A stretch of 64,000 bases of DNA, from contig OX457027.1 of NCBI GenBank assembly GCA_949752745.1, positions 74,344,700 through 74,408,699 on the forward strand. The letters run 5' to 3'. Under the pieces are notes generated by a model that made no database searches, had not been told where the DNA came from, and saw only the letters and a list, made by a program, of their open reading frames with translations. Shown here piece by piece: positions 11,538 through 23,256 of the stretch. How positions within the stretch are numbered: the stretch's first letter is position 1; each line of letters opens with the position of its first letter. A program made the position numbers and the translations under genes. This stretch comes from Protula sp. h YS-2021. Lineage: Eukaryota; Annelida; Polychaeta; Sabellida; Serpulidae.

Positions 11538-12684
11538 GGGGACTGGACGTTACGTACCTTTTCCTTTCCGTACCCTGCCTTTCCGCACCCTTTTTGAACC
11601 GTTCCGTACCCTTTTTTTGGACGTTCCGCACCCTGCCAAAAGACGTTCCGCACCCTGTTTGGCCGAACCGCACCCTTTTTTATTTTCAGCGTTTTCTTCG
11701 ACTTAAATATTGTTTATTTCATTTTCATTATTATTTTTCAGTAAAAAAAAAAATGATTTTGCACCACGATCAATTATAAATTATCTGATAAATTTTCAAA
11801 TTGAGTTCTGAAGAAAAGAGCAAATTTTGCGTTTCGATGACTTAACAAACTGATTGCAATCAACAATACTGAGGCAGACGTGTGATCACTTCAGTTTCTC
11901 CCGAATTGAATGCAATTCCAATATACTGAAGGATTTCATATTCCGACTTGAGTAAATCAGTCTGGTCCGAGCTAATGCTGCCAGCAGTACAAGACACTGA
12001 ATAAAACTTTGAAAAATTGCAAGTTACTGTGATCACTGTGATCCCTCGGACTAATCTTAACGGAGATCACTGCACCGCGGCATATCACCTCTGGTGTATA
12101 GCCTGTCTTAGTACATGTAATGCCTGCCTCTGGCGACTAAATCCGTTTTGGGGGAGAAAGCCCTGTGTTTGGACGTTAAATTATTGTCTCAGGGTATAAA
12201 TGATGGCTGCCATAATCTCCATTAATCGTCTCCGTCATCAGAGTAAATAGCATATTCTTAAGTTTTATTCAGTCCATTTTACTGCTGGCAGCATTTACTC
12301 CGGACGGACTTACTCAACTCGTAATATCAAGTCCTTCAGTAGATTAAAATTGCTATCAATGCTGAAAAATGAGCTGATCACACGTTCGCCTCAATACTGG
12401 TCATCAAAATGTAAACTTTGCTGGTTTCTTCACTACTCAGTTTGAAAATTTATCGGATAATTTACAGCTGATCATGCTGCAAATCTGTTGTCCCGAAAAA
12501 CAAGGTTAAAAATGAAATATAAAAAAAAAAACAAATACAACTTGAAGAAAAGGCTGAAAATAAGAAAGGGTGCGGTTTGGCCAAACAGGGTGCGGAACGT
12601 CTTTTGGCAGGGTGCGGAACGTCCAATAAAAAAGGTGCGGAAAGGCAGGGTACGGAAAGGAAAAGGTACGGAACGTCCAGGAAC
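11538..12684 (+). mobile_element. foldback-like DNA element, GGACGTTCCGCACCCT family, copy 2
   Basis: This is a complete copy of 1147 bp. Left and right ends carry inverted arrays of TTCCGCACCCT (11545-11690 and 12565-12682). The 9-mer CTTTGGAAC occurs directly outside both ends (11529-11537 and 12685-12693), which is a clear candidate target duplication and defines the boundaries. Its length fits the 8-11 bp usual for Mutator-like elements. The interior is partly self-complementary and non-coding. It is collinear with the reverse complement of 6606-7690. Confidence 0.87.
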
Positions 12685-12693
12685 CTTTGGAAC

Positions 12694-14084
12694 AGTACTT
12701 TATGTGTGACATTTTCCGATAGAAAAAAAGCTATAACTTCTTTTATAAAAACATCCTGACGCCAATCAATGAAACTGGATCATTTTCCCTTGTTGATATT
12801 GATTTCAAGCATATAAACGGACACTTTTTTTTGTTTTGTTCATGCTTATACGATCACTTGGAGAAAATGAATGTTTGCATCAGTTACAGGGGTATCCCCA
12901 ACTAGACCGGAACAACCAATCAGCTGATTACCCATATCTTTACAATTAAAGAGAAGAAATCTTTCGTTTTTAGCAATAAATAATATAAAACGTGTCCTAT
13001 ATATAACGCAAATATATATATTTGCCTATTGTAGCTGACATGTTTCATAACACAGTGTTTGCTGCATCTATATCGTGTTATCATTCAAAAGTTCAATTTT
13101 ACCTTTCGACCGATTTCGCCTTGCTGACCTCGTAGCACTCTCATAAATTTAATATTGTGTCTACCACTATGATGCTACGGTAATTTCAATGTTTTTTTTT
13201 TCTTCTTTGTTTTGTTCCGTTTTGTTTTAAGCATAACAATCAGTATTAAGAATATGTTGGGGTCGGTAGGGCTCTCGTGTTCACCTGGTGAAAAAAGGCA
13301 TAAATCGAGGTAAATCCGTGTTATTCGTTGTTTTCGGTTTCGACAAATTTCGACTCAGTCACATCTCTAGTACTGTTACCTTCAGTGATTCGCCTATTAT
13401 ACCGTGAAAAACTGAAATAATACGAAACGATCGATATGCAACTATGCTTAAACGTATGTCCCATACCAGAAACATATTTTCGATACTTATAACTACAGCC
13501 TTTTTTAATCAAAAATTAAACACAATCTACCGACATCTTTGAGTGACTTAACTTCGCAAACTTCAAAGTCTAGTTTTGTACGAACCAACAAGGGACCTGT
13601 TACAAATTATAACCCGTTATGATCTATGGATATTACTTTACATTAAGAAATATAATGCTCACCTGTTTGCCCCATATTTATCCTAATTTTAATCAAAATT
13701 TAAAAAAAATTCACATTTCGTGTTTCTTTTCAAACAATATGGCGTCGACTACAATCCCCGACTCTGATTGGTCGAGACCGATCACATGACAAAAAGACCC
13801 GCGAATGCATCTGGATCAGTAACATAAGAATAGCAAAATATTTCAGTAATTGGGCAGATTAGTCTTTAAAAGTTTTTTTCACCTTTTTTTAATCTACGTA
13901 CCTTTTCCAAGTGATATCGACTTATTAATGTTCCATATACAAATATATGAAATTGTATTTTTTTTTATTTACGTAAACTAGTCTTTCTAATGCTCTACTT
14001 ACAGTTGGCAATTATTGTATATTATTGGGAAAATAAGCTGACTGATTGAATCTGTTTCTGGAAAAGATGGAATTTTGTTGATTT
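12694..14084. other. intergenic, nothing recognised
   Basis: AT-rich, with a T-rich tract at about 13190-13230. No gene, RNA or repeat relationship is visible. Confidence 0.4.
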
Positions 14085-14215
14085 CTGCCATTTGTTCTGG
14101 CAAAATGGAATTCAGTGGTTTCTGATTTTTGTATCATCTTCTTATGTCCTTATCCCAACTGAATTCAGTCGAAATGCAAAAAAACTTTTCAGCAAAAGTC
14201 TAGGTACGAATCCCA
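14085..14215 (+). repeat. dispersed repeat shared with 20785-20910
   Basis: The two copies share TTCTGGCAAAAT, the TTATGTCCTTATC / TTATATCCTTATC block, CAACTGAATTCA and a TTCAGCAAAAGTC-like core. It is non-coding and decayed. At 20785 the same unit lies just upstream of another repeat (20953), so both may belong to one larger element. Confidence 0.6.
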
Positions 14216-15004
14216 TTATTGTGGTCCACAGCCATAAGCTAAATCACACTTTCGATGTTTCAAATAAAATGCGCAAGAATTTTGAATTTCGACTGCGAGG
14301 GAGCCGGGTAAAGAAATGAAAGAAAAATATGGAAGAAATATCGCAAAAACAGCTCATACTCGGAACATAAAAGAAATTGAAACCTGAAACCATTTGTTAA
14401 AACTTTTAATTTTTTTAAAATATCATACGGGTTGTTAAAAACTCGATTGCTCTTTGGTGCCAGAGAAATTTGACATTTAGGCGAAATCTCTCTATCATTT
14501 CTTTCATTTTTAACCGGTTATTTTATTCGAAACGCGGGAATTTCCCCGCATGTTATTGGGAACGCCCAAAGTGTGATTTGGCTTATTTACGGTCTGGGAC
14601 GTCGTACTTGAGTGGTGTTCCCGTATCATCTCAAATTATCGCCCACACTTAACGAAGGAATTAGCATATAGTTCATCACGTTATTATTGATATTTAAAAA
14701 CACAATTTGTTAAAATACTAGGTCAAGTATCCTTACCTTGGGCAAATCACAGTGACACTTTTAAAAGAAAGAAAGTGTCCGCGTTTTATCAGACGTGAAA
14801 AAATAATAAATCCAGATAATGTGTCGAAAAATTCCAATAAAACACTTAGGATATGTATCGAGAATGATAATGGCTGCCGGGAGCGACGTCGTCTGTCGTG
14901 AACTTGTTTTTGGTGCTGATCTCTCTTGTAGATAGCAATCCAAAATGCAAATACTTCTATGATAAATTTTACTCCAAAATCGGTGGTTGCTGCCTCTACG
15001 GTAC
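14216..15004. other. intergenic, nothing recognised
   Basis: Short frames only, none with a recognisable signature. No clear repeat structure until the palindromic array begins at 15005. Confidence 0.4.
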
Positions 15005-16555
15005 GTCTACATACACGCCGGCGTGTATACCAACCAGAATAGTGGACCGGCAAGCGTCGTTAATAAACTCTGGAGTGGCTTGTGGGAACCAATTCACCAG
15101 AATACTGCCTTCTTTATATCGAGTGTTACAGGCACTTACAGCTGCGTTTGGAATAACAACATATGAACTTTCAAATGACTTCAAGATTTTTTTGTCAAAA
15201 CGGCAATCTATACACTGTTGTGAACGATAAATACTTCTATGTTATTAAATTACCGTAATCTATTAAAAATTAGCCCTTTATGAGTACAATGTAATTTGTT
15301 TTAAAAATGGCGGTAGTCGTACTGCATTTCTATCGTGTTCAGTGGTGAATTTAGAAGGGCATAAGACTCCGTGTGGCTATAAGAGACGAATTTTCATAAA
15401 AGTAAATTACAGCAAGTTTAAGTAATACCCCTTACAATTTTTAAAGAAAGATTTTACGAAGTACATAATGCCCATGGTGTGTATATAAGAACCATTATAA
15501 CACGCACCAATTGAGTAATGCACTCGCATAAAAAGAAATGATAAGAAACCGTCAGCGTGCTCTAACCGCGTACAACAATCAGAGAGCCAAATCACAGAAA
15601 AACAATATACATGACTACGAGATACTATGACGATGGCTTTATGACATAAAACGTTTTCCTTTGCATTGCGTAAGTTGCTATGCGACACTCGTGTCGCATG
15701 ACAATACCATGAAAAAATTTCGAGCAAAATCTCGAGTTTTTGGCTTTTTCCCGCTATGTATGAATCGATTTTGCTTCTTTGTGTTCGTTCACAGGCCTTT
15801 CACGAGTGCTCGAATCCCATACAAAGCACTCAGCTCCATGATCTATCCCTATTTAAGTGTCATATACACGCCAGAGCCTTTTGCAATTAATAAAGATGTT
15901 ACTCAGTCTTATATAAATGCCTTTATTTTGAACAGAAAGCAAACAAAATCCATCACATTCAAGGAAACGGTGGCGTGTATATAAGAAGCATTTGGATGTT
16001 ATATACAAGCCAGAATTTGTTTTGTTAAAAAAAGATGTCACACTATCTTAGATTCGATAATAGATTAAAGTATAGGAAAGTAATAATTGAAGGGTTTGCA
16101 TATTGACGATATTAAGATATACCACATACCGTGGCGTGTATATAAGATAGAAATATCTCTTACATACACATCAGATTTTGAAAAGAAATGGATTTTTGTT
16201 AGTTGCTGTCGTTACTATTTGGAAAGTGTGAAGGAGAGTTTTTCAATGTATATAATAACGGTAGCGTGTATAGCATTTGGGTGTTATATACACACCAGAA
16301 TATGACCAATTACAACGGAAAAGGTGGCGTGCATATAAGAACAGATGTCTTCTTATGTACACGACAAATTTATGTATGGCGTGTTTATAAAACGAATTCA
16401 ATGCCTATATACACCCCGGCGTGTATAAAAGGCGTAAATTGGTTTTACATACACGCCGGCGTGTTTATACTTAAATATTTAAACCTTATATACACGCCGG
16501 CGTGTATATAAGGTTCATTTCGGAGTTATATACACGCCGGTGTGTATATAGCTTA
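15005..16555. repeat. array of CG-centred palindromic motifs
   Basis: The consensus TATACACGCCGGCGTGTATA recurs as full or half palindromes near 15010, 15480, 15863, 15970, 15998, 16130, 16164, 16265, 16288, 16326, 16356, 16380, 16407, 16448, 16490 and 16530. Left-hand units are 125-165 bp apart, with half-sites in inverted pairs around a body containing CCAGAATTTG. At the right end, spacing collapses to about 40 bp and the palindromes are perfect or nearly so. The repeat is non-coding and could be a satellite or an element built from hairpin units. Confidence 0.75.
16482..16515. repeat. 34-bp perfect palindrome
   Basis: The sequence from 16482 to 16515 is identical to its own reverse complement, with its centre at CC|GG (16498/16499). 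It is the most perfect unit of the surrounding array and could extrude as a cruciform. Confidence 0.9.
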
Positions 16556-16702
16556 ATCCTATTTCAAAAGATACTAACAATTCTTCGTTGTTTTCCAACA
16601 GTCACTCTCTACTGTTGTGTATAACACCTTTGCACTCCACAGACCCACTGAGGATTTAGCGCAAAATAGTACTCATAAAGGAAACGAATCAGTTTTTATA
16701 AA

Positions 16703-16732
16703 AAGTCACTAAATTTTGGATTTTAGTGACTT
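16703..16732. other. hairpin with 11-bp stem
   Basis: AAGTCACTAAA (16703-16713) pairs perfectly with TTTAGTGACTT (16722-16732) around an 8-nt loop. No coding region ends here, so a terminator role is not implied. Confidence 0.6.
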
Positions 16733-16734
16733 GG

Positions 16735-16812
16735 ACACTCATATGCATGTTTTCCACCAATGTGCAAGAAGCTACACTCATATGCATGTTTTCCACCAAT
16801 GTGCAAGAATGC
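16735..16812 (+). repeat. two-copy 39-bp tandem duplication
   Basis: The segment starting ACACTCATATGCATG at 16735 is repeated at 16774 with almost no change, so the duplication is recent. It contains the palindrome ATATGCAT. Confidence 0.9.
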
Positions 16813-17376
16813 TTAACACTAAGGGGCGTACATTACGGCTAGCTAGAAAGAAATATCCTTCCGCTCTGTGTTTATGCATAACAGATTGACCTCCTCAGAG
16901 GTCAGCTGTTTTGATATCAGGCTAGAAGTTTTGGAAGGACACCCATCGATCCGTTCCTTTAAATATACGCTTCTTTGTGGAAATCTAGCTATCTAGTAAA
17001 AGGAACAGATGCTCAACACCAGGTCATCCAGTAACCCCTAATTTTATCAGTGCATTTGCTGCATTCCCCAGGAATTACCCAAAACGCATATAATACAGTG
17101 TTTTCCCTTCATATATGCAAATGCAAATATCTTTTTTTTTTAGGCAGCAACTTGAGAAATGTTTTTATCTAGCCATTTCTTTTACTTAAGGAGCTGAGAA
17201 TTCCTGGAATTTTGCCATATAGTTCAACACTGGGAATAGTGACCGACATTAGCTAGCTTGCCCTTATAGATAAAAAATGAACATATTTTATCTTTACTTG
17301 ACTTTTTGGAAGATATTTTCTCCGATGTCCTGGCCATGGACATTTCCTGGTAGAACATACAAGAAGTAAAAACAAA
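16813..17376. other. upstream flank of the first ACOT8-like gene
   Basis: No gene or clear repeat was recognised. Promoter elements of the downstream thioesterase gene could lie here or in the next 400 bp, but none stands out. Confidence 0.35.
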
Positions 17377-17590
17377 AGCAGTAAATGTATTATTATTTAA
17401 CACATGTGCAGTCAATAAATAAAAGTTATTGTTGTAAAATATTCACAATAGGCTGGATTGTTCTAGAAAAAATATTGCTGTGAAATATTTATTGGTTTAT
17501 GCATAACATTTCTTTAAAAATCAGCAAAATATAGGTGGAAATCGGCCAAAACTTGGGACTCGCACGGTTGCTATTTTCCAATCATTATAG
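17377..17590 (+). repeat. dispersed repeat shared with 10296-10505
   Basis: The match runs over about 210 bp with moderate divergence (shared AACACATGTGCAG, TGTTCTAGAAAAA and TGCATAAC, then TTTTCCAA(C/T)CAT). It lies about 230 bp upstream of the ATG of the first ACOT8-like gene. Confidence 0.65.
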
Positions 17591-17818
17591 CAAAAAATCG
17601 AATCGAAAGACTCCCATTTTTCTGGCTATTACTGTTCTTCTAAAGGTCCAGTACATCTGATTTTGTGGTTGCTTTAGATCGTGCAATGTTGTAGATCGTG
17701 CCAGATTTGGCATACAGAAAGTCTATGTAAAATTAATTGTGGTCATGGCCTCCTCAGCGTTTAATTTCTTATGGAATTTTTAGTATACTCTTACTTGCAC
17801 ATAGCTGTTCCACTAAAG

Positions 17819-20800
17819 ATGACTGAAAAACAAAACCAAACATTAGAAAGCAAGATAATTAAGACGGTGCTGACACTGGATGTAATTGATAAAAACCTTT
17901 TCAGGTATAATTTCCTGGATGTTTTCTTTGCGGGGTCTTATCTAAAATTTAGTTCTCCTTAATCCTTTATTATCGCTCACTTTTCTGGAGGACACATCCG
18001 GAGATGTTTTCCCTGAGGCACATATCGTAATGTATCAAAATGCAAACGACCTGACGCACACATTAATACATTGCTTAATAACAAATTTAAAATGGAAGTT
18101 AGGGTTAGTCGTTAGGGTTGGGAAATGTGAAAGTATATTTCTGTACTAGTGTCCTAGGAGGTTAAAGCTGCCTTAAACTATGTGTGCCTCAGGTCGTTTG
18201 CACAGTAATTCCCAGATATTACGCCCAACACGTTCCACATCTATTCGTACAACGCCCAGACCGTAGAATGTGACGGATGGTAATATGGGACATTTGACAC
18301 AGATAGGGTCAAAGGTCAAAACGAAAGAAATATGTTTGCCTACGAACTTAGCAAGATAAATTGGACTGGCCTCTTCCAAGCATCAACTTGCGAAGCAAAA
18401 TTTGAACTATTTAACCGAAAAATGAAAGCCCTCATTGATGGTTATTTCCCATTCAAAACGCTTAAACTTCATAACAATGACAAACCGTGGGTAAAGCGAA
18501 TTTAAAAATATCATAGCTGAACGAAAAAAATACGAAAGAAAGGAGAAACCACCCAATAGAAAAAGCTAAGAAATAAAATAAATCGAATAAAGAAATATCT
18601 CAGAAAAGTTCTACGTCAGGAGCATGCAGCAAATCAACGAAAAGAAGAGTAACCAGTGACGGGCTTAGATAAAAAGAACAAAACATCTCTTCAAGCACTA
18701 GCCAACGAAACAACGGATGGTAATACCGCTCTTTTAGCTGAAAATATAAATAACTTCTTTCGAAGTTTATCTGACGACCTCCATCCACTTGAACCAGACA
18801 TTGAGACAAATCAGCTGAACGAAACTGTGCCTGATCAGTTTTTGATATCAGTACAAGAAATTGAAAAGCAGCTCAGTGAGGTTAAAACAGGTAAAGCTCC
18901 AGGACCAGACCAAATTGAAGGATGGATGCTAAGAGACCTTGCAGCTTATCTGGCACCTCCAATTACAGCAATATTCAATGGTTCAATAAGGGAAGGCTAT
19001 ACACCAGACAAATGGAAAGAAGCAATTGTCACTCCAATGCAAAAAAAAAAAAAAAATACCCTCCTAAATCAATAGAGCAATACTTAAGACCAATATCATT
19101 AACGTCCATTGTGGCCAAAGAACTCGAAAGAATTCAAATAAAACATTTACACCAACTAAAAAAGACGAAGATACACATCAATTTGGGAATAAAAAGAGAG
19201 TGTCGACGACACACATGCTAGTTGCAATATTACATCAGTGGTTCAAAGCATCTGACGAAGGGAAAATAGTGAGAATTATATTTCTTGACTACGCCAAAGC
19301 ATTCGACAGAATAAACCATCACAAACTAATGAAGAAAATTTCACCCTCAAATACACCCCAGTTTATAGTGAATTGGTTAAAACATTGTCTTACAAATGGA
19401 ACCCAAAAAGTAAAGATCGGAAAATACCTCTCAAAACCTGTCCATATGAAAGGAACTGTGCCTCAAGGTAGTTTAGGGAATGGAAAGCTTTTGCGAAATG
19501 ATTAAAGATCTGGAGTCCATGCTACCCCTGTATAAATATGTCGACGACACAACAATCTCGGAAATTCTTGATAAAAGCAACGTAAATGAATCTGTTCTCC
19601 AAGAAGAAATCAATAGGATAGTACAATGGACAAAAGAAAACGACATGAAGATAAATGCAAATAAAACAAAGGAGATGATCATAGCCTTTGAAAATCAAAC
19701 ACAAGCAAAAAAATATTCCGCCGATTACAATAAAAGGACAACCGGTCGAAAGAGTTAATACGGCAAAACTAGTAGGCGTGACCATACAAAGCAATTTGAA
19801 ATGGGACATACATGTTACCGACATGCTAAAGAAAACACGAAAAAAACTGTATTATCTTACCATCTTAAAAAGATCTGCGGCTTCCAAGAAAGACTTGCTC
19901 AATGTGTATAAATCAATTTTGAGACCTCAACTAGAATACGCTATACCAGCATGGAGCACATGTTTAACTGAAGAACAAAGTAAAAGCATTGAAACAATGC
20001 AAAAGCGAGCCGTAAAAATAATAACACCCAATCAGCTATACACTGAAAGCCTAAAGGAACTAAACATTCAAACTCGAGAAGATAGAAGAGACACATGTCG
20101 AAGATTCTTCCTGAAGATCCAAGATGATAGTGACAAGATACACCACCTGCTACCCATTACAAGAAAAAACTGTAACACGAGAAATATTGAGAAACTGCCA
20201 GTACCACAAGTTAATACAAATCGTTATAAGAACTCGTTCATTCCTTACTGCATCTTTAATCTTCAATTTTAATTCTCTATTTAGGTGCTTTTTCGTAGAA
20301 ACAGAGAATAAAAAGAGACGTACATTCTGATTATCTATTAAAATAACACATATAAAAAGAGCAGTCGTTAAAGAAAACGAAAATCTAAGAAATTTTGTAT
20401 AGAATCTGTGTACTATAGTCTTGTATCCATGTAGAAGAATATCATAGTTTTGTTTCTATGTAGAAATATGCATGCGTGTTTGTCATTTTTCTTTTTTTCG
20501 AAAGCAATTCAACTATCCAGTTGCAAGTTTCGATAAATAAAATATATATCTATCTAACTATCTATAGACTGAGGCCTACTTTACTCATTTTACTGATGGA
20601 GTTCCTTAGAACCACACACGTGAGAAAGTGTATCTCATAATAATGTAACATACGAGTAAAATTAAAAGTGTCATTTGTTGTTCAAGGGACCTATACAAGT
20701 CGTTATTGCCATTCGCTAAAGGCCTCCAAAGTACAACGGCAATAAGCCATATTATTCAGTCCCATTAATAACCAACATGTGAATATGTTTCTGGCAAAAT

Positions 20801-23066
20801 AGAATTTTGTTTTTCCGTTTTTTCTATCATTTCTTTATATCCTTATCACAACTGAATTCAACCGAAACGCAAAAACTTTTCGGCAAAAGTCAAAGTGCGA
20901 ATTGGCTTAGGATGCATGACTTCTTCGTTACGCTTTGTTTAAAAGAACAAAGTACGGAAATAACCACAAATCTTCCACAGTAACTGACATTTGTTTACAC
21001 CCAGAGAATATGCTTTATTACGTGAAAAAGTGACGGTTACTTTTGTAATTATCCGCAAAAAACTTTTGAATTGCTATTTCAAAAAGTATGGAAAAAACTA
21101 AAAGTTAAACATTATGGATGTACAAAATAAATTTTTACCTGAGCTGATAAAATCTTAGACAGTTTATATCGAACCTTAAAGTTTTGTCGACACAAGCTCT
21201 GAGAAGCTGTTAGGCCTAGCCCTATGCTACTTAATACAGTGAAGACATACCGAATTAAATTTCCGCCAACTATCGACCATGTTTTGGGAAAAAGGGCAGT
21301 GCCTCTTCATGTCTTTTTACCCTGACGGCACCTGGGCACCGTCGGTTGACGTTCTTGTTTCCAAAGTATTGTGTGATTGGTGATCAAAATAGTGGGAAAC
21401 ATTTCTATCAATTCGAAACACGGATAATTCGAAGTAATTATGTCTCTCCTACCACGTTGAGACATATGGTGTTTGTGCGTTGTGTGTGTGTGTTTGTGTG
21501 CTTGTGTATGTGCCAGTCTGTTGAGTGAAATGTTGTGTGGAAGATATCTCAAAAACGAAAAGTCCGATCGACTTCAAACTCGGTTTGTTTATTTCCATGG
21601 GAGTTCGAACGATTCTGTCAGGTTTTAACGCTTGCAGCAAAATTAAGGAAGACATGTGACGTCATTAATTAAAAATTATAACTTGATGGGATTGTTGCTT
21701 GGTGAGTCCAACGAGTAGAACGAACGACAACGGTACAAAACGTCATTATGTAAAAAGCTATCTGCTAAGCAAAATATCTCTGTAAAAGAAATCGACTTCA
21801 AAAGATCGACTTCAAACTTCGTGTAGTTATTATTCATTGGTTAAGTTGCAAGGTTTTTGTTAAACATTAAACCTGTACACAAAATTAAGCAATATAGTGG
21901 GCTAAGCCGCGTTGGTCGGATAGCCGCACAGAGAAAAAGCCCCACTGATGAGCACACGTTTTTCGTAGTTCTCTCAACGTCTTAAGTCAACTCAACTCAA
22001 CGTAAAAAACTAGAACAGATCATAAAAAACAATCCTCACCATTTTGACATCTACGAACACGTTTTTATCACGCTTTATAAACCATTTATACCCTTTACGC
22101 GTTCGTTGAAACCTTTACAAACTTTGCAAAATCATGATGTTAAAACACCGACATCTACCTTTGTTTAAACGCAAAAGAAGCCTATTAAAACCTTTAGACG
22201 GGCTTGCGATTAAGGATCTAATAAAAATAACGTACCTTTTGGCCCTTATTTATCCTTAAAACTGAAATATATATCCGACATTTTTAGATCACAATTCACA
22301 CACTTGTCGACACTTCAACGTCTGTCTGCAAACTGTTTTGGTAAACGGCGTGATAAACATTCAAAAACACGTAAAATAATGTCACCGCAAATAATCCCGC
22401 GTTTGCGACGTCCGTCACAAGTAAGATGTATAACCTCCTTGCATAAAAAGATGTAATATGATATATTTTGCAGTTGCTTAGACTGACCCCGCCCCCACCT
22501 TCCTCGTTTTGTCGACACTTTTGTTAACCAAGCATAGTGATTTTAGCATTTTGCTGAAGATTCCCAGAATGTTCCTGCATTCTCTAGACATACTTGAAAA
22601 TAATTGCAACACAACTATCGATCGATGGCTGTTTCTTGAATGGCTTATAATTCACATGTTTGGGCGCTCATAACCTACAGCTATTACGTAACATATCACT
22701 GAGACAGTGGCCAGCTGTGGTTCATTATGAGGTCTTAAGCTGCTCTAAAGTCCTGAGTTATATTTTTGTTGTAAATGCAGTTTGTTAATTTTGTTTAAAC
22801 TGTATGTGTAATGAGGACATTGCTAATAGAGTATTGTACGCTGAATTACATGTAAGTCCATGTATATTTTTTTCCTGGACAAAAGTTCAAGCAAATAAGC
22901 AAATAAGTATTTAGATAATCGTTATCCTGAGCGACATCAGGTGTCTTCGACTCGGTAAGTCTTTTCTGGAATAGACTCACAATGATCAATTTGAATATAT
23001 ATATATATATATATGTTACAGCGGATTTGTAGAATCAGCGGATCTGTAGATTTGGTGAAGTTTTCA

Positions 23067-23153
<87 letters not shown>

Positions 23154-23196
23154 TGTGTGTGTGTGTGTGTGTTACAGTGTGTCTGTAGGGTCCACT

Positions 23197-23256
<60 letters not shown>

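Noticed and set aside
18656..19075. Independent host gene encoding 139 residues
   Set aside because: It is the palm-proximal part of a LINE reverse transcriptase ([12 protein letters not shown]), broken by a frameshift at the following A-run.
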